Source: Bradyrhizobium diazoefficiens (GTDB lineage Bacteria > Pseudomonadota > Alphaproteobacteria > Rhizobiales > Xanthobacteraceae). From it: a DNA stretch of 64,000 nt. Under the pieces are notes generated by a model. The model worked only from the letters and a program-made list of their open reading frames with translations, searched no databases and was not told the origin of the DNA. Every line of letters starts with the position of its first letter. Position 1 is the first letter of the stretch. Below, piece by piece: positions 29,154 to 38,347 of the stretch. The DNA is taken from the NCBI RefSeq assembly GCF_016599855.1, contig NZ_CP067041.1, forward strand, positions 186,001-250,000, given 5' to 3'. The position numbers and the translations under genes were made by a program.

Positions 29154-29969
29154 CTACCCCGGTGACGGCACGTTGTAATTGGTGAAGTCGATCTTGAACA
29201 TATTGGGATCGAGCTTCTTGCCTGCATCCAGATTATAGACCGCGATCGTGGTGTCGTAGCCCTGCGGGTCGGTGACGGTCCATTGCTTCAACTGGCCGTC
29301 CTTGGCGCCGATCATCAGCAGCAGACGGCTGGTGCCGACCAGCGCCTGCTTCTCTTCGATGGTGACGCTGATGAAGAGATCATCCGCAGTGACATTCACG
29401 ACGTTAGTGTCCTTCATCAGGTCGATGCGGTCCGACAGCAGGAAACGCAGCGGCGTCTGCGACAGCGGATAGACATCCTGCGTCGCGAGCTTGCGGTCGC
29501 GCACCACCACTGACGATCCGTCGGCAATGATATCGATCGGACTCGGCGGATCGTATTCGAAGCGAACCTTACCCGGCTTCTGGATGTAGAAATCGCCCTG
29601 CGTCCTGCTGCCGTCCGGGCCGACCTGGACGAAATTCCCGACCAGCGTCGACAACGACGACAGATAGGCGCTGACCTTCGCCGCCTGCGCCTTCTGGTTC
29701 GCATCGAAGGTCTGGAAGATGCTGCTCGGCACGTTGCGGCGCGGATCGGGGATAACAGGATTCGGCGGCGTCTGCGTTGCACCTGTGACAGCAGGCCCTC
29801 CGCTTCCAGCTTGCGCATCACGGCCCTTCGGCGCCGGCTTCGGCACGGGCACGTTCTGCGCAAACGACGCTGCAGTCACCATCACGGCGGTGACGAGAAG
29901 CACGCCTGCCACGCGCGCGCTTCGCGCAGCGAGAGGGGCAGCGAATCGAATATCCGGATGTCTGGTCAA
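29154..29969 (-). CDS. LolA-like outer-membrane lipoprotein carrier / sorting protein
   Basis: A 271-residue periplasmic protein. A signal peptide (VAGVLLVTAVMVTAASFAQ) precedes a Pro-rich linker. The LolA-type beta barrel then runs from about residue 90 (FDANQKAQAAKVSAYLSSL through GDFYIQKPGKVRFEYDPP to the end). The start is TTG at 29969 with AGGA seven bases upstream; a longer frame would overlap ftsK. It lies between ftsK and xthA, the conserved alphaproteobacterial order for this carrier. Confidence 0.88.
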   Translation of the reverse strand: MTRHPDIRFAAPLAARSARVAGVLLVTAVMVTAASFAQNVPVPKPAPKGRDAQAGSGGPAVTGATQTPPNPVIPDPRRNVPSSIFQTFDANQKAQAAKVSAYLSSLSTLVGNFVQVGPDGSRTQGDFYIQKPGKVRFEYDPPSPIDIIADGSSVVVRDRKLATQDVYPLSQTPLRFLLSDRIDLMKDTNVVNVTADDLFISVTIEEKQALVGTSRLLLMIGAKDGQLKQWTVTDPQGYDTTIAVYNLDAGKKLDPNMFKIDFTNYNVPSPG

Positions 29970-30063
29970 CGCGTCGTCCTGTGTGGCTGGGCGTCGTTCT
30001 AGCGTGATTTCGGGCAAAAGCAGATCGTTTTTGCGTGAGAATATCAATTCGAGGCGCGGTGCC

Positions 30064-32532
30064 TCACATATGGCTGTCTTCTTCCTCGACCAGAATCTCG
30101 CGCTTGCCGGCGTGATTGGCGGGTCCGACAATCCCTTCCAGTTCCATGCGCTCCATCAGCGATGCGGCGCGGTTATAGCCGATTTGCAGACGGCGCTGGA
30201 TGTAGCTGGTCGAGGCCTTGCGGTCGCGTTTGACGATCGCAACGGCCTGCTGGAAGAGATCGCCGCCGCCGTCCCCGCCCATGCCGGTGGCGTCGAACAC
30301 GGCGCCATCCTCGTCCTCGGTCGGCTCTTCAGCGGTAACAGCTTCGAGATATTCGGGCTGACCCTGCGTCTTGAGATGACGCACCACCTTCTCGACTTCC
30401 TCGTCGGATGCAAAAGGTCCATGCACGCGGCTGATGCGGCCGCCGCCGGCCATGTAGAGCATGTCGCCCTGCCCGAGCAGCTGCTCGGCGCCCATCTCGC
30501 CCAGAATGGTCCGGCTGTCGATCTTCGACGTCACCTGGAAGGCGATGCGGGTCGGGAAGTTCGCCTTGATGGTACCGGTAATGACGTCGACCGACGGACG
30601 CTGCGTCGCGAGGATCACGTGCAAGCCGGCGGCGCGCGCCATCTGCGCGAGGCGCTGCACCGCGCCTTCGATGTCCTTGCCGGCGACCATCATCAGGTCG
30701 GCCATTTCGTCGACGATGATGACGATGTAGGGCAGCGGGTCCAGCGAGAGCTTCTCTTCCTCGTAGATCGCCTTGCCGGTTTCCTTGTCGAATCCGGTGT
30801 GCACGGTGCGCGTCGGCTCTTCGCCTTTGGCTTTCAATTCGAGCAGGCGCGTATTGTAGCCGTCGATGTTGCGCACACCGAGCTTGGCCATGTTCTTGTA
30901 GCGCTCTTCCATCTCGCGCACGGCCCATTTCAGCGCGACCACCGCCTTCTTCGGATCGGTCACGACCGGGGTGAGCAGGTGAGGAATGCCGTCATAGACG
31001 GAGAGTTCGAGCATCTTCGGATCGACCATAATCAGCCGGCACTGGTCCGGGCGCAGCCGGTAGACCAGGCTGAGGATCATGGTGTTGATCGCGACCGACT
31101 TGCCGGAGCCGGTGGTGCCGGCGATCAGCATGTGCGGCGTGCGCGCGAGGTCGATGATGACGGGATCGCCGCCGATGGTCTTGCCGAGGCAGAGCGGCAG
31201 TTTTGCAACGGTGTCGACGGTCTCCTTGGCGACAAGCAGCTCGCGCAAATAGACCTTTTCACGAAACGCGTTCGGCAGCTCGATGCCGATGGCATTGCGG
31301 CCGGGAACGACGGCGACGCGCGCCGACAGCGCGCTCATCGAACGCGCGATGTCGTCGGCCAGTCCAATCACGCGCGACGATTTGATGCCCGGAGCCGGTT
31401 CGAGTTCGTACAGCGTGACGACCGGGCCTGGATTGGCCTTCACGATCTCGCCGCGCACGCCGAAATCCTGCAGGACGCCTTCGAGCGAGCGCGAATTGGC
31501 TTCCAGCTCGGCTTTGCTGAGCGGCTGGCGATCGCCAGCCTTGGGCGCGGCCAGCACCGACACGGACGGAAGCTCGAACTTGTCGGAGCCCCTCTTGGCC
31601 GCAGTCTTCGGAGCAGCCTTCTTGCGCGGTGCGCGCGCGGCCGGCTCTTCCTCTTCCTCCTCCTCGTCTTCCTCCTCGTGCTCGTCCGCGTAGTCCTCGT
31701 CCTGGGACTGCGGCGAGATCGAGGGCGCGGCGCGTCCGCCGCCGAGATTGGGTTCCTGCCGGCTGAACGAAACCGCCTTGGCCTTCGGTCCGCTTGAGAC
31801 CAGCGAGCGATAGGCCGCGCTGAACAGCCAGATCAGCCGCGCCTTGGTGCTCATCAGCGCGTGGAACAGCCAGCCCAGCGACACCGAACCACGATCGTTC
31901 TCCTCGTCCTCGTCGAGCGGCTTGTCGTCGTCCTCGATCTCGCCGAGCTCTTCGTCATGCTCGCGCGCGCCGAGACCGCAGGCGATCACAAAGGTTGCGG
32001 CCAGCGCGCCGAACAGGATGGCGCCGAGCACCATGCGATAGATCGCACCGGGCGGCCCGAAGATCACCGCGGGCGCGCGCACCAGGGCATCGCCGACCAC
32101 GCCGCCGAGCCCGGTCGGCAACGGCCAGGCGCCGCCATGCGGCCAGCAGCTGACAAAGCCTGCCGCGATCACCGTGCAGAGAATCCAGCAGCCGATCCGC
32201 AGCGCCTCGCGGTCGAACGGGCGGTGGGTCATCATGCGCCAGCCCCATACCGCGACGGTGAGGATCAGCATGATCGCGCCGAGCCCGAGGATCTGCATCG
32301 CGAGGTCGGCGCCGATGGCACCGGCATAGCCGAGAATGTTGCGGATCGGCCGCGAGGTCGCGTGGCTGAGGCTGGGGTCCTGCACCGACCAGGTCATCAG
32401 CGCGGCGGAGGCAACGCCCGCCAGCGTGACCAGGCCGAGACCGGTGAGCTCGCGCACGCGCCTCGCCAGTCCCTCGCGGATCGAGGGCGGCAGATGGCCG
32501 ACCAGGGGAATGACACGTTCGATTGCCGACAT
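30064..32532 (-). CDS. ftsK: FtsK, DNA translocase of cell division
   Basis: An 822-residue division protein. About four membrane helices occupy the first 180 residues. An acidic Glu-rich linker ([11 protein letters not shown], near residue 300) follows. The motor domain has Walker A GTTGSGKS near residue 475 and Walker [12 protein letters not shown]. The C-terminal gamma winged helix ([23 protein letters not shown]) reads polarity sequences. I prefer the ATG at 32532; a GTG two codons upstream is possible. It lies 15 bp after the dapC-like gene and shares its promoter, with a CtrA box further upstream. Confidence 0.96.
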   Translation of the reverse strand: MSAIERVIPLVGHLPPSIREGLARRVRELTGLGLVTLAGVASAALMTWSVQDPSLSHATSRPIRNILGYAGAIGADLAMQILGLGAIMLILTVAVWGWRMMTHRPFDREALRIGCWILCTVIAAGFVSCWPHGGAWPLPTGLGGVVGDALVRAPAVIFGPPGAIYRMVLGAILFGALAATFVIACGLGAREHDEELGEIEDDDKPLDEDEENDRGSVSLGWLFHALMSTKARLIWLFSAAYRSLVSSGPKAKAVSFSRQEPNLGGGRAAPSISPQSQDEDYADEHEEEDEEEEEEEPAARAPRKKAAPKTAAKRGSDKFELPSVSVLAAPKAGDRQPLSKAELEANSRSLEGVLQDFGVRGEIVKANPGPVVTLYELEPAPGIKSSRVIGLADDIARSMSALSARVAVVPGRNAIGIELPNAFREKVYLRELLVAKETVDTVAKLPLCLGKTIGGDPVIIDLARTPHMLIAGTTGSGKSVAINTMILSLVYRLRPDQCRLIMVDPKMLELSVYDGIPHLLTPVVTDPKKAVVALKWAVREMEERYKNMAKLGVRNIDGYNTRLLELKAKGEEPTRTVHTGFDKETGKAIYEEEKLSLDPLPYIVIIVDEMADLMMVAGKDIEGAVQRLAQMARAAGLHVILATQRPSVDVITGTIKANFPTRIAFQVTSKIDSRTILGEMGAEQLLGQGDMLYMAGGGRISRVHGPFASDEEVEKVVRHLKTQGQPEYLEAVTAEEPTEDEDGAVFDATGMGGDGGGDLFQQAVAIVKRDRKASTSYIQRRLQIGYNRAASLMERMELEGIVGPANHAGKREILVEEEDSHM

Positions 32533-32547
32533 GCTCACGGGCCCCGC

Positions 32548-33762
32548 CTAACCCAGAGTTTCGACCAGCCGGTGCAGCGCCTGCGCCGTGGTCTCACTGT
32601 CCTGCACCAGTGCGAGGCGAATGTAGCCGGCACCGGGATTGAAGCCATCGGGCTGAAGCCGTGCCAGATAGGAGCCGGGCACCACGCGAACGCCCGCCTC
32701 CTTGAAGAGCCTGAGGGTCACGGAGACATCGTCGCCGATCTCGGACGTATTGAGCCAGACGCAGAAGCCGGCATCGGGCCGGCGATAGCCGTAACGATTG
32801 CCGATGATCTGGTCGGCGAGATCGAACTTGATCCGGTAGAGCCTGCGGTTCTCCTCGACATGCGATTCGTCGCCATAGGCAACGGTCGCGACATGCTGGA
32901 GCGGCACCGGCACTTGCGGCGCCGCGATGTTGCGCAGCTCCAGGAACATGCCGATGAACTTTTTGTCGCCGGCGGCGAAGCCGACGCGCAGGCCCGGCAA
33001 GTTGGAGCGCTTCGACAGCGACTGGAACGCAGCCACGCGGGTGAAATCGGGACCGGCGCATTCGAGCGCGCTGCCCGGTGCTTCGCGCGTGTAGATCTCG
33101 GAGTAGCACTCGTCGCTGAGGATCATGAAATTGTAGCGATCGGCGAGCCGCTTCAAGCGCGTGAAATAATCGCGCGAGGCGACCGAGCCTTGCGGATTGG
33201 CGGGCGAGGCCAGATAGAACGCCACGGTCCGCGCAAGCGTCGCCTCGTCGATGGCGTCGAGATCGGGCAGGAAGCCGTTTTCGACGGTAGTCGGCAGATA
33301 GACCGGCTCGCAGCTAGCTGCGCCGGCGCCGGCGCCATAGACCGGATAGAACGGGTTCGGCATCAGGATGGCAGGCTTGCCGGGGCGCGGGCCGACATAG
33401 CGCGCGGCTGCGATCGCGGCGAGGAACAGCCCCTCACGGCTGCCATTGAGGACGAGAATCTCGCTCTCGGGATCGAGCGGCCGCGGCAGCTTGAAGCGGG
33501 ACGATAACCAGGCGCTCGCAGCCTTGCGGAACGGGTCGGTGCCCTTGTTTGCCGGGTAACGGCCGAAATCGGCGGTGTGCTTGGCCAGCACCGGGCCGAC
33601 GAAGTCAGGCACGGGATGCTGCGGCTCGCCGACCGCGAGCGAAATCAAGGGCTTGCCGGGCTGATGCGGGGCCAACAGCTCGTTCAGCCGGACGAAGGGC
33701 GAGCGTTCGTTGTCGGAGCTTCCACTGGCCTGTGGCGCACGGGATGAAGCGGTCATATCCAT
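32548..33762 (-). CDS. dapC: class I aminotransferase, DapC-like
   Basis: A 404-residue PLP enzyme. The PLP lysine lies in FQSLSKRSNLPGLRVGF, with SPANPQG and LSDECYSEIY active-site segments. The sequence best fits N-succinyldiaminopimelate aminotransferase of lysine/peptidoglycan synthesis; the substrate is inferred from family memory, since related branches act on other amino acids. The ATG at 33762 is chosen over an upstream frame start at 33807. It is the first gene of the dapC-ftsK-lolA-xthA group. Confidence 0.82.
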   Translation of the reverse strand: MDMTASSRAPQASGSSDNERSPFVRLNELLAPHQPGKPLISLAVGEPQHPVPDFVGPVLAKHTADFGRYPANKGTDPFRKAASAWLSSRFKLPRPLDPESEILVLNGSREGLFLAAIAAARYVGPRPGKPAILMPNPFYPVYGAGAGAASCEPVYLPTTVENGFLPDLDAIDEATLARTVAFYLASPANPQGSVASRDYFTRLKRLADRYNFMILSDECYSEIYTREAPGSALECAGPDFTRVAAFQSLSKRSNLPGLRVGFAAGDKKFIGMFLELRNIAAPQVPVPLQHVATVAYGDESHVEENRRLYRIKFDLADQIIGNRYGYRRPDAGFCVWLNTSEIGDDVSVTLRLFKEAGVRVVPGSYLARLQPDGFNPGAGYIRLALVQDSETTAQALHRLVETLG

Positions 33763-33846
33763 TCTGGGCGCCAGGACTCTTGGAACAGCCGGCGCGCATG
33801 GACACACCGGCGGGAAATGGTTCAGTTCACCATAGATAGGGCGAGG

Positions 33847-33862
33847 TTAAGACGCGATTAAC
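33847..33862. promoter_or_regulatory. CtrA box upstream of dapC-ftsK
   Basis: TTAA-GACGCGA-TTAAC is a full match to the CtrA consensus TTAA-N7-TTAAC. It lies 85 bp before the dapC start codon in otherwise GC-rich DNA. CtrA is the cell-cycle master regulator of alphaproteobacteria, and cell-cycle control of the ftsK operon would fit. Binding is inferred. Confidence 0.7.
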
Positions 33863-34018
33863 CATCGGCCTTCCACGCCATCAAGAGTCATTTCCGTGAC
33901 CCAGATGGGGAGTTTCGGCCGGGCCCGCTCCAGCCTTGCCAGCGAACGTGTGCAGGAAAGCCGCTATCCGCCGCAATGCCCGGCCTTTAGGAGGATTCTA
34001 ACCGCGGGCTGGCTGCAA
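33863..34018. other. non-coding stretch after the CtrA box
   Basis: A plus-strand frame opens at 33896 (GTG) and runs to 34285, but most of it is the palindromic repeat and the start of the antisense gfa gene, so it is not a gene. Nothing else recognisable was seen. Confidence 0.5.
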
Positions 34019-34143
34019 CCTCTCCCGCTTGCGGGAGAGGTCGTCGCGCGAAGCGCGGCGGGTGAGGGCTCTATCCTCTTGGGGGTTCTCGCTCGCGGAG
34101 AAAGCCCTCTCCCCAGCCCTCTCCCGCAAGCGGGAGAGGGAGC
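34019..34143. repeat. 125-bp intergenic palindromic repeat, copy 2 (inverted)
   Basis: Reverse complement of the module at 2563-2687, same length and nearly identical. It begins CCTCTCCCGCTTGCGGGAGA and ends CCCGCAAGCGGGAGAGGGAG. It lies just after the 3' end of the gfa gene. Confidence 0.9.
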
Positions 34144-34171
34144 GCACCGTCTCACTGGCGCGATTCGATCC

Positions 34172-34576
34172 TTAGTGCCCCGGCAGCTTCTCGAACGTCG
34201 GCATCCCCGACGGGATCGCGTGAAACTCCTGCTTGTCGCAGGTGAAGATCGCCATCTGCGGCTGGAACTGTTTGGGTTCGTCTAGCGTGCCGACCTTCAC
34301 GACCGCCGCCGGCAGTCCCGGAACCTTGGTCACCAGATGGGTGCCGCATTCGGCGCAGAACTCCCGCGTCACGGCGCGTTCGAGGTCCTTGCGGGTGAAC
34401 TGCTTGGGCTGTCCGGTGATGTACGTGAAGCCGGCCGCCGGCATCGCGATGAAGGTGTTGGGCGCGCCGCCCGAGATGTACTGGCACTCGCGGCAGTGAC
34501 ATTGGGCCTGCATCATCGGATCGCCCTCGGCCACATAGCGCACTTCGCCGCAATAGCATCCGCCTTCCAAACGCAT
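34172..34576 (-). CDS. GFA-family (glutathione-dependent formaldehyde-activating-like) zinc protein
   Basis: A 134-residue protein of the Gfa fold. Zinc ligands are visible in GGCYCGEVRY (two Cys), CHCRECQ (two to three Cys) and FCAECGTHL (two Cys). The founding member binds S-hydroxymethylglutathione, but many relatives have no known activity, so function is uncertain. The start is the ATG at 34576 with GGAGG upstream. It is a single gene; a terminator hairpin separates it from amtB. Confidence 0.9.
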   Translation of the reverse strand: MRLEGGCYCGEVRYVAEGDPMMQAQCHCRECQYISGGAPNTFIAMPAAGFTYITGQPKQFTRKDLERAVTREFCAECGTHLVTKVPGLPAAVVKVGTLDEPKQFQPQMAIFTCDKQEFHAIPSGMPTFEKLPGH

Positions 34577-34664
34577 GACGACCTCCAATGTTGTTGTTCG
34601 TTGTGGTCGTTATTTCTGCGCCGGCAATCTGGAATGGCAATCGTTTTCTTCGGAACGCGGGCCC

Positions 34665-34699
34665 AAAAAGAAAGGGGCTCCAGCTTGCGCTGGAGCCCC
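34665..34699 (-). terminator. intrinsic terminator after amtB (minus strand)
   Basis: An 11-bp perfect stem, GGGGCTCCAGC / GCTGGAGCCCC (34674-34684 and 34689-34699), encloses a four-base loop. On the minus strand it is followed by TTTCTTTTT. A second hairpin, GCGATCGC-CGAA-GCGATCGC, lies at 34749-34768 nearer the amtB stop codon. Confidence 0.92.
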
Positions 34700-34784
34700 T
34701 TAACGGTCGGGGCATTGCCGGGTATGTGCCCAAACCGTAGTTCTGAGCGCGATCGCCGAAGCGATCGCCCCCACGGGAGAACAC

Positions 34785-36236
34785 TTACATGTTGTAGGCG
34801 CGCTCGGTGTGGTCAGTGATATCGAGGCCTTCACGCTCGCTCTCGACATTGACGCGGAGGCCGACGATCACATCGACGACCTTATAGAGGATCGCCGAAC
34901 CGACGCCCGACCACACCAGCGTGGTGCAGACGGCTTCGATTTGGGAGAGCATCTGCGCCGCGAAGTCGTAATCGGCAACCTTGGGCGGGATCGCGGTGTA
35001 GTCGATGATGCCCGCACCACCGAGAGCCGGATTGACCAGGATGCCGGTGCCGAGGGCGCCGACAATGCCGCCGATGCAGTGCACGCCGAACACGTCAAGC
35101 GAGTCATCGTAGCCGAGCGCGTTCTTCACCACGGTGCAGAAGAACAGGCAGACCACGCCGACCACGAGACCGAGGACGATCGCACCCATCACGCCCGAGT
35201 AGCCGGCGGCAGGCGTGACGGCCACGAGGCCCGCGACAGCGCCGGAGATGACGCCGAGCACCGACGGATGACCCTTGATGATCCACTCCGCGAACATCCA
35301 CGACAGCGCGGCGGCTGCGGTGGCGACGAAGGAGTTGGTCATGGCGAGCGCAGCGCCGCCGTTGGCTTCCAGGTTGGAGCCGGCGTTGAAGCCGAACCAG
35401 CCGACCCAGAGCAGCGAGGCGCCGATCATCGACATGGTCAGCGAGTGCGGAGCCATCAGGTCCTTGCCGTAGCCGGTGCGCTTGCCGATCAAGAGAGCGC
35501 CAACGAGACCTGCGATGCCGGCGTTGATGTGCACCACGGTGCCGCCAGCGAAGTCGATCGCGCCCTTCTTGAAGATCCAGCCGGCGTCGGCGTTGATCTC
35601 GTCGAGCTTGGCCTGGGCGGCAGTCTTCGCAGCACCATCAGCCGCAGCAGCCAGAGCCTTGGCCGCATCCTGGATCGCGTCCGGGCCGGGCCAGTACCAG
35701 ACCATGTGAGCGATCGGGAAGTAGATCAGCGTGACCCAGAGCGGGATGAACAGCGCGATCGCCGAGAACTTCATGCGCTCGGCAAAGGCGCCGACGATGA
35801 GGGCGGGCGTGATCGCAGCGAAGGTCATCTGGAAGCAGACATAGACGAGCTCCGAGATGTTGGCATCGACGCTGAACGTCGCGGCCTTGGAGTCAGTCGT
35901 GACGCCCATCATAAAGGCCTTGGATAGACCGCCAAGGAAGTCGGAGGAGCCGCCGGTGAACGCGAGGCTGTAGCCGTACACGGCCCAGATCACGGTGACG
36001 ACGCAGACGGTGTAGAACACCTGCATCAGGACCGAGAGCATGTTCTTGGAACGGACGAGGCCGCCGTAGAACAGCGCGAGGCCCGGGATCGTCATCAACA
36101 GCACCAGCACTGTCGATGTCAGCATCCAGGCGTTGTCTCCCTTGTTGACCGTCGGCTCGGCATAGGCTGCGGTCGCAGCGAACAGGCCGACTGCGAGAGC
36201 CGCCAATCCCGCGCCATAGGGACGCTTAAACGTCAT
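34785..36236 (-). CDS. amtB: AmtB, ammonium transporter (copy 1)
   Basis: A 483-residue channel. The cleaved signal segment (LAALAVGLFAATAAYAEP) is followed by eleven membrane spans. The conserved pore residues occur in the FDVFGVH-like segment (DSLDVFGVHCIGGIVGALGTG) and in DFAGGTVVHINAG. An insertion of about 40 Ala-rich residues near 190-230 lies before DAGWIFKKGAIDFAGG. The start is the ATG at 36236 with AGGAG. It lies 38 bp after glnK and is followed by a strong terminator. Confidence 0.96.
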   Translation of the reverse strand: MTFKRPYGAGLAALAVGLFAATAAYAEPTVNKGDNAWMLTSTVLVLLMTIPGLALFYGGLVRSKNMLSVLMQVFYTVCVVTVIWAVYGYSLAFTGGSSDFLGGLSKAFMMGVTTDSKAATFSVDANISELVYVCFQMTFAAITPALIVGAFAERMKFSAIALFIPLWVTLIYFPIAHMVWYWPGPDAIQDAAKALAAAADGAAKTAAQAKLDEINADAGWIFKKGAIDFAGGTVVHINAGIAGLVGALLIGKRTGYGKDLMAPHSLTMSMIGASLLWVGWFGFNAGSNLEANGGAALAMTNSFVATAAAALSWMFAEWIIKGHPSVLGVISGAVAGLVAVTPAAGYSGVMGAIVLGLVVGVVCLFFCTVVKNALGYDDSLDVFGVHCIGGIVGALGTGILVNPALGGAGIIDYTAIPPKVADYDFAAQMLSQIEAVCTTLVWSGVGSAILYKVVDVIVGLRVNVESEREGLDITDHTERAYNM

Positions 36237-36274
36237 TTCATCTACTCCTGATTGGATTTTGGTTGAGCGCGAAA

Positions 36275-36613
36275 TCAAAGGGCCGCGGCGTCGGCCTCGC
36301 CCGTGCGGATGCGGACCGCGTGGTCGAGATTGATGACGAAGATCTTGCCGTCGCCGATCTGTCCGGTTTTCGCAGCAGACGTGATGGCGTCGATGGTCTT
36401 GTCGACCTGCTCGGAGGCGATGGCGACCTCGATCTTGATCTTGGGCAGGAAGCTCACGGCATATTCGGCGCCGCGGTAGATTTCCGTATGGCCTTTCTGA
36501 CGGCCATATCCCTTGACTTCCGTCACCGTGAGACCGTGAACGCCAATGGCGGTCAGGGCGTCACGGACTTCTTCCAGCTTGAATGGCTTGATAATCGCCA
36601 TAACAATTTTCAT
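36275..36613 (-). CDS. glnK: GlnK, PII nitrogen regulatory protein (copy 1)
   Basis: A 112-residue PII protein. It starts [20 protein letters not shown]. The T-loop [16 protein letters not shown] carries Tyr51, the uridylylation site, and the B/C-loop segments [11 protein letters not shown] and IRTGE are intact. GlnK blocks AmtB when nitrogen is plentiful, and it is encoded immediately upstream of amtB. A sigma-54-like promoter lies about 105 bp before the start. Confidence 0.96.
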   Translation of the reverse strand: MKIVMAIIKPFKLEEVRDALTAIGVHGLTVTEVKGYGRQKGHTEIYRGAEYAVSFLPKIKIEVAIASEQVDKTIDAITSAAKTGQIGDGKIFVINLDHAVRIRTGEADAAAL

Positions 36614-36717
36614 GGGTCCTATCCCCGCTTGGGCCCGGTCCGGACATGGCCGGGCGTTTCTCGACTGGTTCGCCACGAGGGAGAAGTTCACTACGCGGGC
36701 ACAGCCGGACCCTTAGA

Positions 36718-36733
36718 ATCAAATGCCGTGCCA
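36718..36733 (-). promoter_or_regulatory. sigma-54-like promoter for glnK-amtB
   Basis: On the minus strand the sequence is TGGCACG-GCAT-TTGAT. This compares with the sigma-54 consensus TGGCACG-N4-TTGCW, one mismatch at the -12 element with correct spacing. It lies 105 bp before glnK. Nitrogen-limited expression through NtrC is usual for this operon; an NtrC site was not identified. Confidence 0.65.
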
Positions 36734-36943
36734 GATCGAGGGCAGATAGCTAACGGGTTATGAATGCGGGGCTTTTCGCGTCCCGCGGGTGCTGCGCTGC
36801 AGTGCGCTAATACGTCGCGCTCAATCCATGGTCAGGTCTGATCAAAAAGCAGGCATGACAGGCTGCCGACACATTTGATGCTCACGTGCCGGGCAGTCGG
36901 AAGGTATCCAATTACAGGGGAGGCTTGTTGACGGGCCTCGCCA
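36734..36943. other. clpP-glnK gap
   Basis: 210 bp between the 3' end of clpP and the glnK promoter. It presumably holds the NtrC enhancer of the glnK operon. No terminator with a T run, repeat or small gene was recognised. Confidence 0.4.
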
Positions 36944-37546
36944 TCAAGCCGCGTCGCGGACCGCGAAAACCCGGTCGATCAATCCCCATTCGACGCCTTG
37001 CTGCGCGGTCATGAAGTGGTCGCGGTCCAGGGTCCGTTCGACCTCCGCCTCGGTGCGCCCGCAATGCTGGGCATAGAGCCGGATGATCCGCCGCTTGGTT
37101 CCCTGCATCTCGTTGGCATGGATCAGGATGTCGGACGCCTGGCCCTGGAAGCCGCCGAGCGGCTGATGCACGTGAAGGCTCGCATTGGGCAAAGCGGCAC
37201 GATGACCGGGCTCGCCAGCCATTAGCAGGAAGGATCCCATCGAGCGGGCGGTGCCCATGCACAGCGTATGAACCGGCGCCTTGATGAACTGCATGGTGTC
37301 GTACATCGCAAGGCCAGAGGTGACCACGCCGCCATAGGAATTGATGTAGAGATTGATCGGCCGGTTCGGATTCTCTGCCTCCAGGAACAAGAGCTGCGCG
37401 CAGACGAGGCCAGACATCGCGTCATTGACCTCGCCGTTGAGGAAGATGATGCGCTCGCGCAAGAGCCGCGAGTAGATGTCGAAGGATCGTTCGCCGCGGG
37501 CCGATTGTTCGACGACCATAGGGACGAGCTGAAGCATGTCGCGCAT
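36944..37546 (-). CDS. clpP: divergent ClpP protease subunit
   Basis: A 200-residue ClpP. The catalytic triad aligns as Ser102 (ARSMGS), His127 (HVHQPLGG) and Asp176 (DRDHFM). Two departures from canonical ClpP: INSYGG in place of INSPGG at residues 69-73, and GTARSMGS in place of GQAASMGS. It is not next to tig or clpX and so is an accessory paralogue. Strong GGAGG before the ATG. The partner ATPase is unknown. Confidence 0.9.
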   Translation of the reverse strand: MRDMLQLVPMVVEQSARGERSFDIYSRLLRERIIFLNGEVNDAMSGLVCAQLLFLEAENPNRPINLYINSYGGVVTSGLAMYDTMQFIKAPVHTLCMGTARSMGSFLLMAGEPGHRAALPNASLHVHQPLGGFQGQASDILIHANEMQGTKRRIIRLYAQHCGRTEAEVERTLDRDHFMTAQQGVEWGLIDRVFAVRDAA

Positions 37547-37592
37547 CGGCGACCTCCATGTGCAGGTGATGAAGTCGTGTTGGCTCTTATTT

Positions 37593-37642
37593 GAGCATGA
37601 TCTTTTCGGAAAACCGCTTCACAGTTTTCCGAATTATGCTCT
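37593..37642. repeat. GAGCATGATC-type inverted repeat
   Basis: A 50-bp imperfect palindrome. GAGCATGATCTTTTCGGAAA at the left faces TTTTCCGAATTATGCTCT at the right around CCGCTTCACA. Its right end overlaps the first bases of the SRPBCC stop codon. This repeat form is frequent in Bradyrhizobium and relatives (recollection). Confidence 0.8.
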
Positions 37643-37997
37643 ATGCCGCCGCGCGCATCAGGCAGCAATTGCTGTTGGCCGGCTGCGGCAGCTTCGTTCG
37701 ATCGTCGCAGGCTTGCTGGATGATGCGAAAACGGGTGCCGCCGTCGTCATTCGGTTCGATCCGGAAGATGACGTGGCTCTCACGAAACGGCGGTTCGGAA
37801 TCGCGAATACGGTAGCGCACCTCTTCGCCTGGGATCGACGATTCCGGCTCGGCGTCGGCAAGGTCGCGATCCGGCAGCCAGCGCTCGCGCAGCGCCCGAA
37901 TGGTCACGGCGCGCCACACCTTTGCCGGCGGCGCATCGAAATCAAACTCGAGCACCAGCTTTGCGTCAGGACGATCAGGCTTCATGGCATCGCTCAT
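37641..37997 (-). CDS. SRPBCC (AHSA1-like) protein
   Basis: A 118-residue START/Bet v1-fold protein. It begins MSDAMKPDRPDAKLVLEFDF, with DAPPAKVWRAVT and the C-terminal DDGGTRFRIIQ strands of the Activator-of-Hsp90-ATPase-like family. Such proteins bind hydrophobic ligands; the ligand is unknown. The start overlaps the stop of the ArsR-type regulator (ATGA, 37994-37997), a widespread regulator-SRPBCC arrangement. It ends in a palindromic repeat. Confidence 0.88.
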   Translation of the reverse strand: MSDAMKPDRPDAKLVLEFDFDAPPAKVWRAVTIRALRERWLPDRDLADAEPESSIPGEEVRYRIRDSEPPFRESHVIFRIEPNDDGGTRFRIIQQACDDRTKLPQPANSNCCLMRAAA

Positions 37998-38314
37998 TGA
38001 TCCATATCCTTCAGGAGATCCGCGAGTGCTTCCATGCGCTTCGGCCAATAGGCGCGGTAGCGCGCAAGCCATGCCCCGATGGCGGCGATTCCGTCCGGGT
38101 CGACTGCATAATTCACAAAGCGGCCTTGCCGTTGCTCGCGCACGAGGCCTGCCGCGCGCAGCACCGAAAGATGCTGCGACATCGCCGGCTGGCTGATCTC
38201 CAAGCCGTCGCGCAAGGCGCTCGCATTCAGGCTTCCGCCAGCGAGCTTCTCAAAGACCTTGCGGCGCGTCGGGTCAGCTAGCGCCTTGAAAATGTCGGCT
38301 TCCATCATGCCCAT
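37994..38314 (-). CDS. ArsR-family transcriptional regulator
   Basis: A 106-residue winged-helix repressor. The motif IFKALADPTRRKVFEKLAGGSLNAS and the recognition helix ISQPAMSQHLSVLRAAGLV match the family. No metal-binding Cys pair is present, so it is not an arsenic sensor. A perfect 20-bp palindrome lies directly upstream of the ATG (38314), leaving no ribosome site, so the mRNA may be leaderless or may start at one of two further ATGs (38308, 38305). Self-repression of the operon is likely. Confidence 0.9.
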   Translation of the reverse strand: MGMMEADIFKALADPTRRKVFEKLAGGSLNASALRDGLEISQPAMSQHLSVLRAAGLVREQRQGRFVNYAVDPDGIAAIGAWLARYRAYWPKRMEALADLLKDMDQ

Positions 38315-38334
38315 ACATAAGCACGTGCTTATGT
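38315..38334. promoter_or_regulatory. ArsR-type operator, perfect 20-bp palindrome
   Basis: ACATAAGCAC followed by its exact reverse complement GTGCTTATGT, abutting the start codon of the ArsR-family gene. It is AT-richer than the surrounding DNA and sits where the promoter must be. Confidence 0.85.
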
Positions 38335-38347
38335 GTTGCGCAAGCCC

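Noticed and set aside
29719..31797. 692-codon frame antisense to lolA and ftsK
   Set aside because: Shadow of ftsK, whose Walker motifs and gamma domain are clear.
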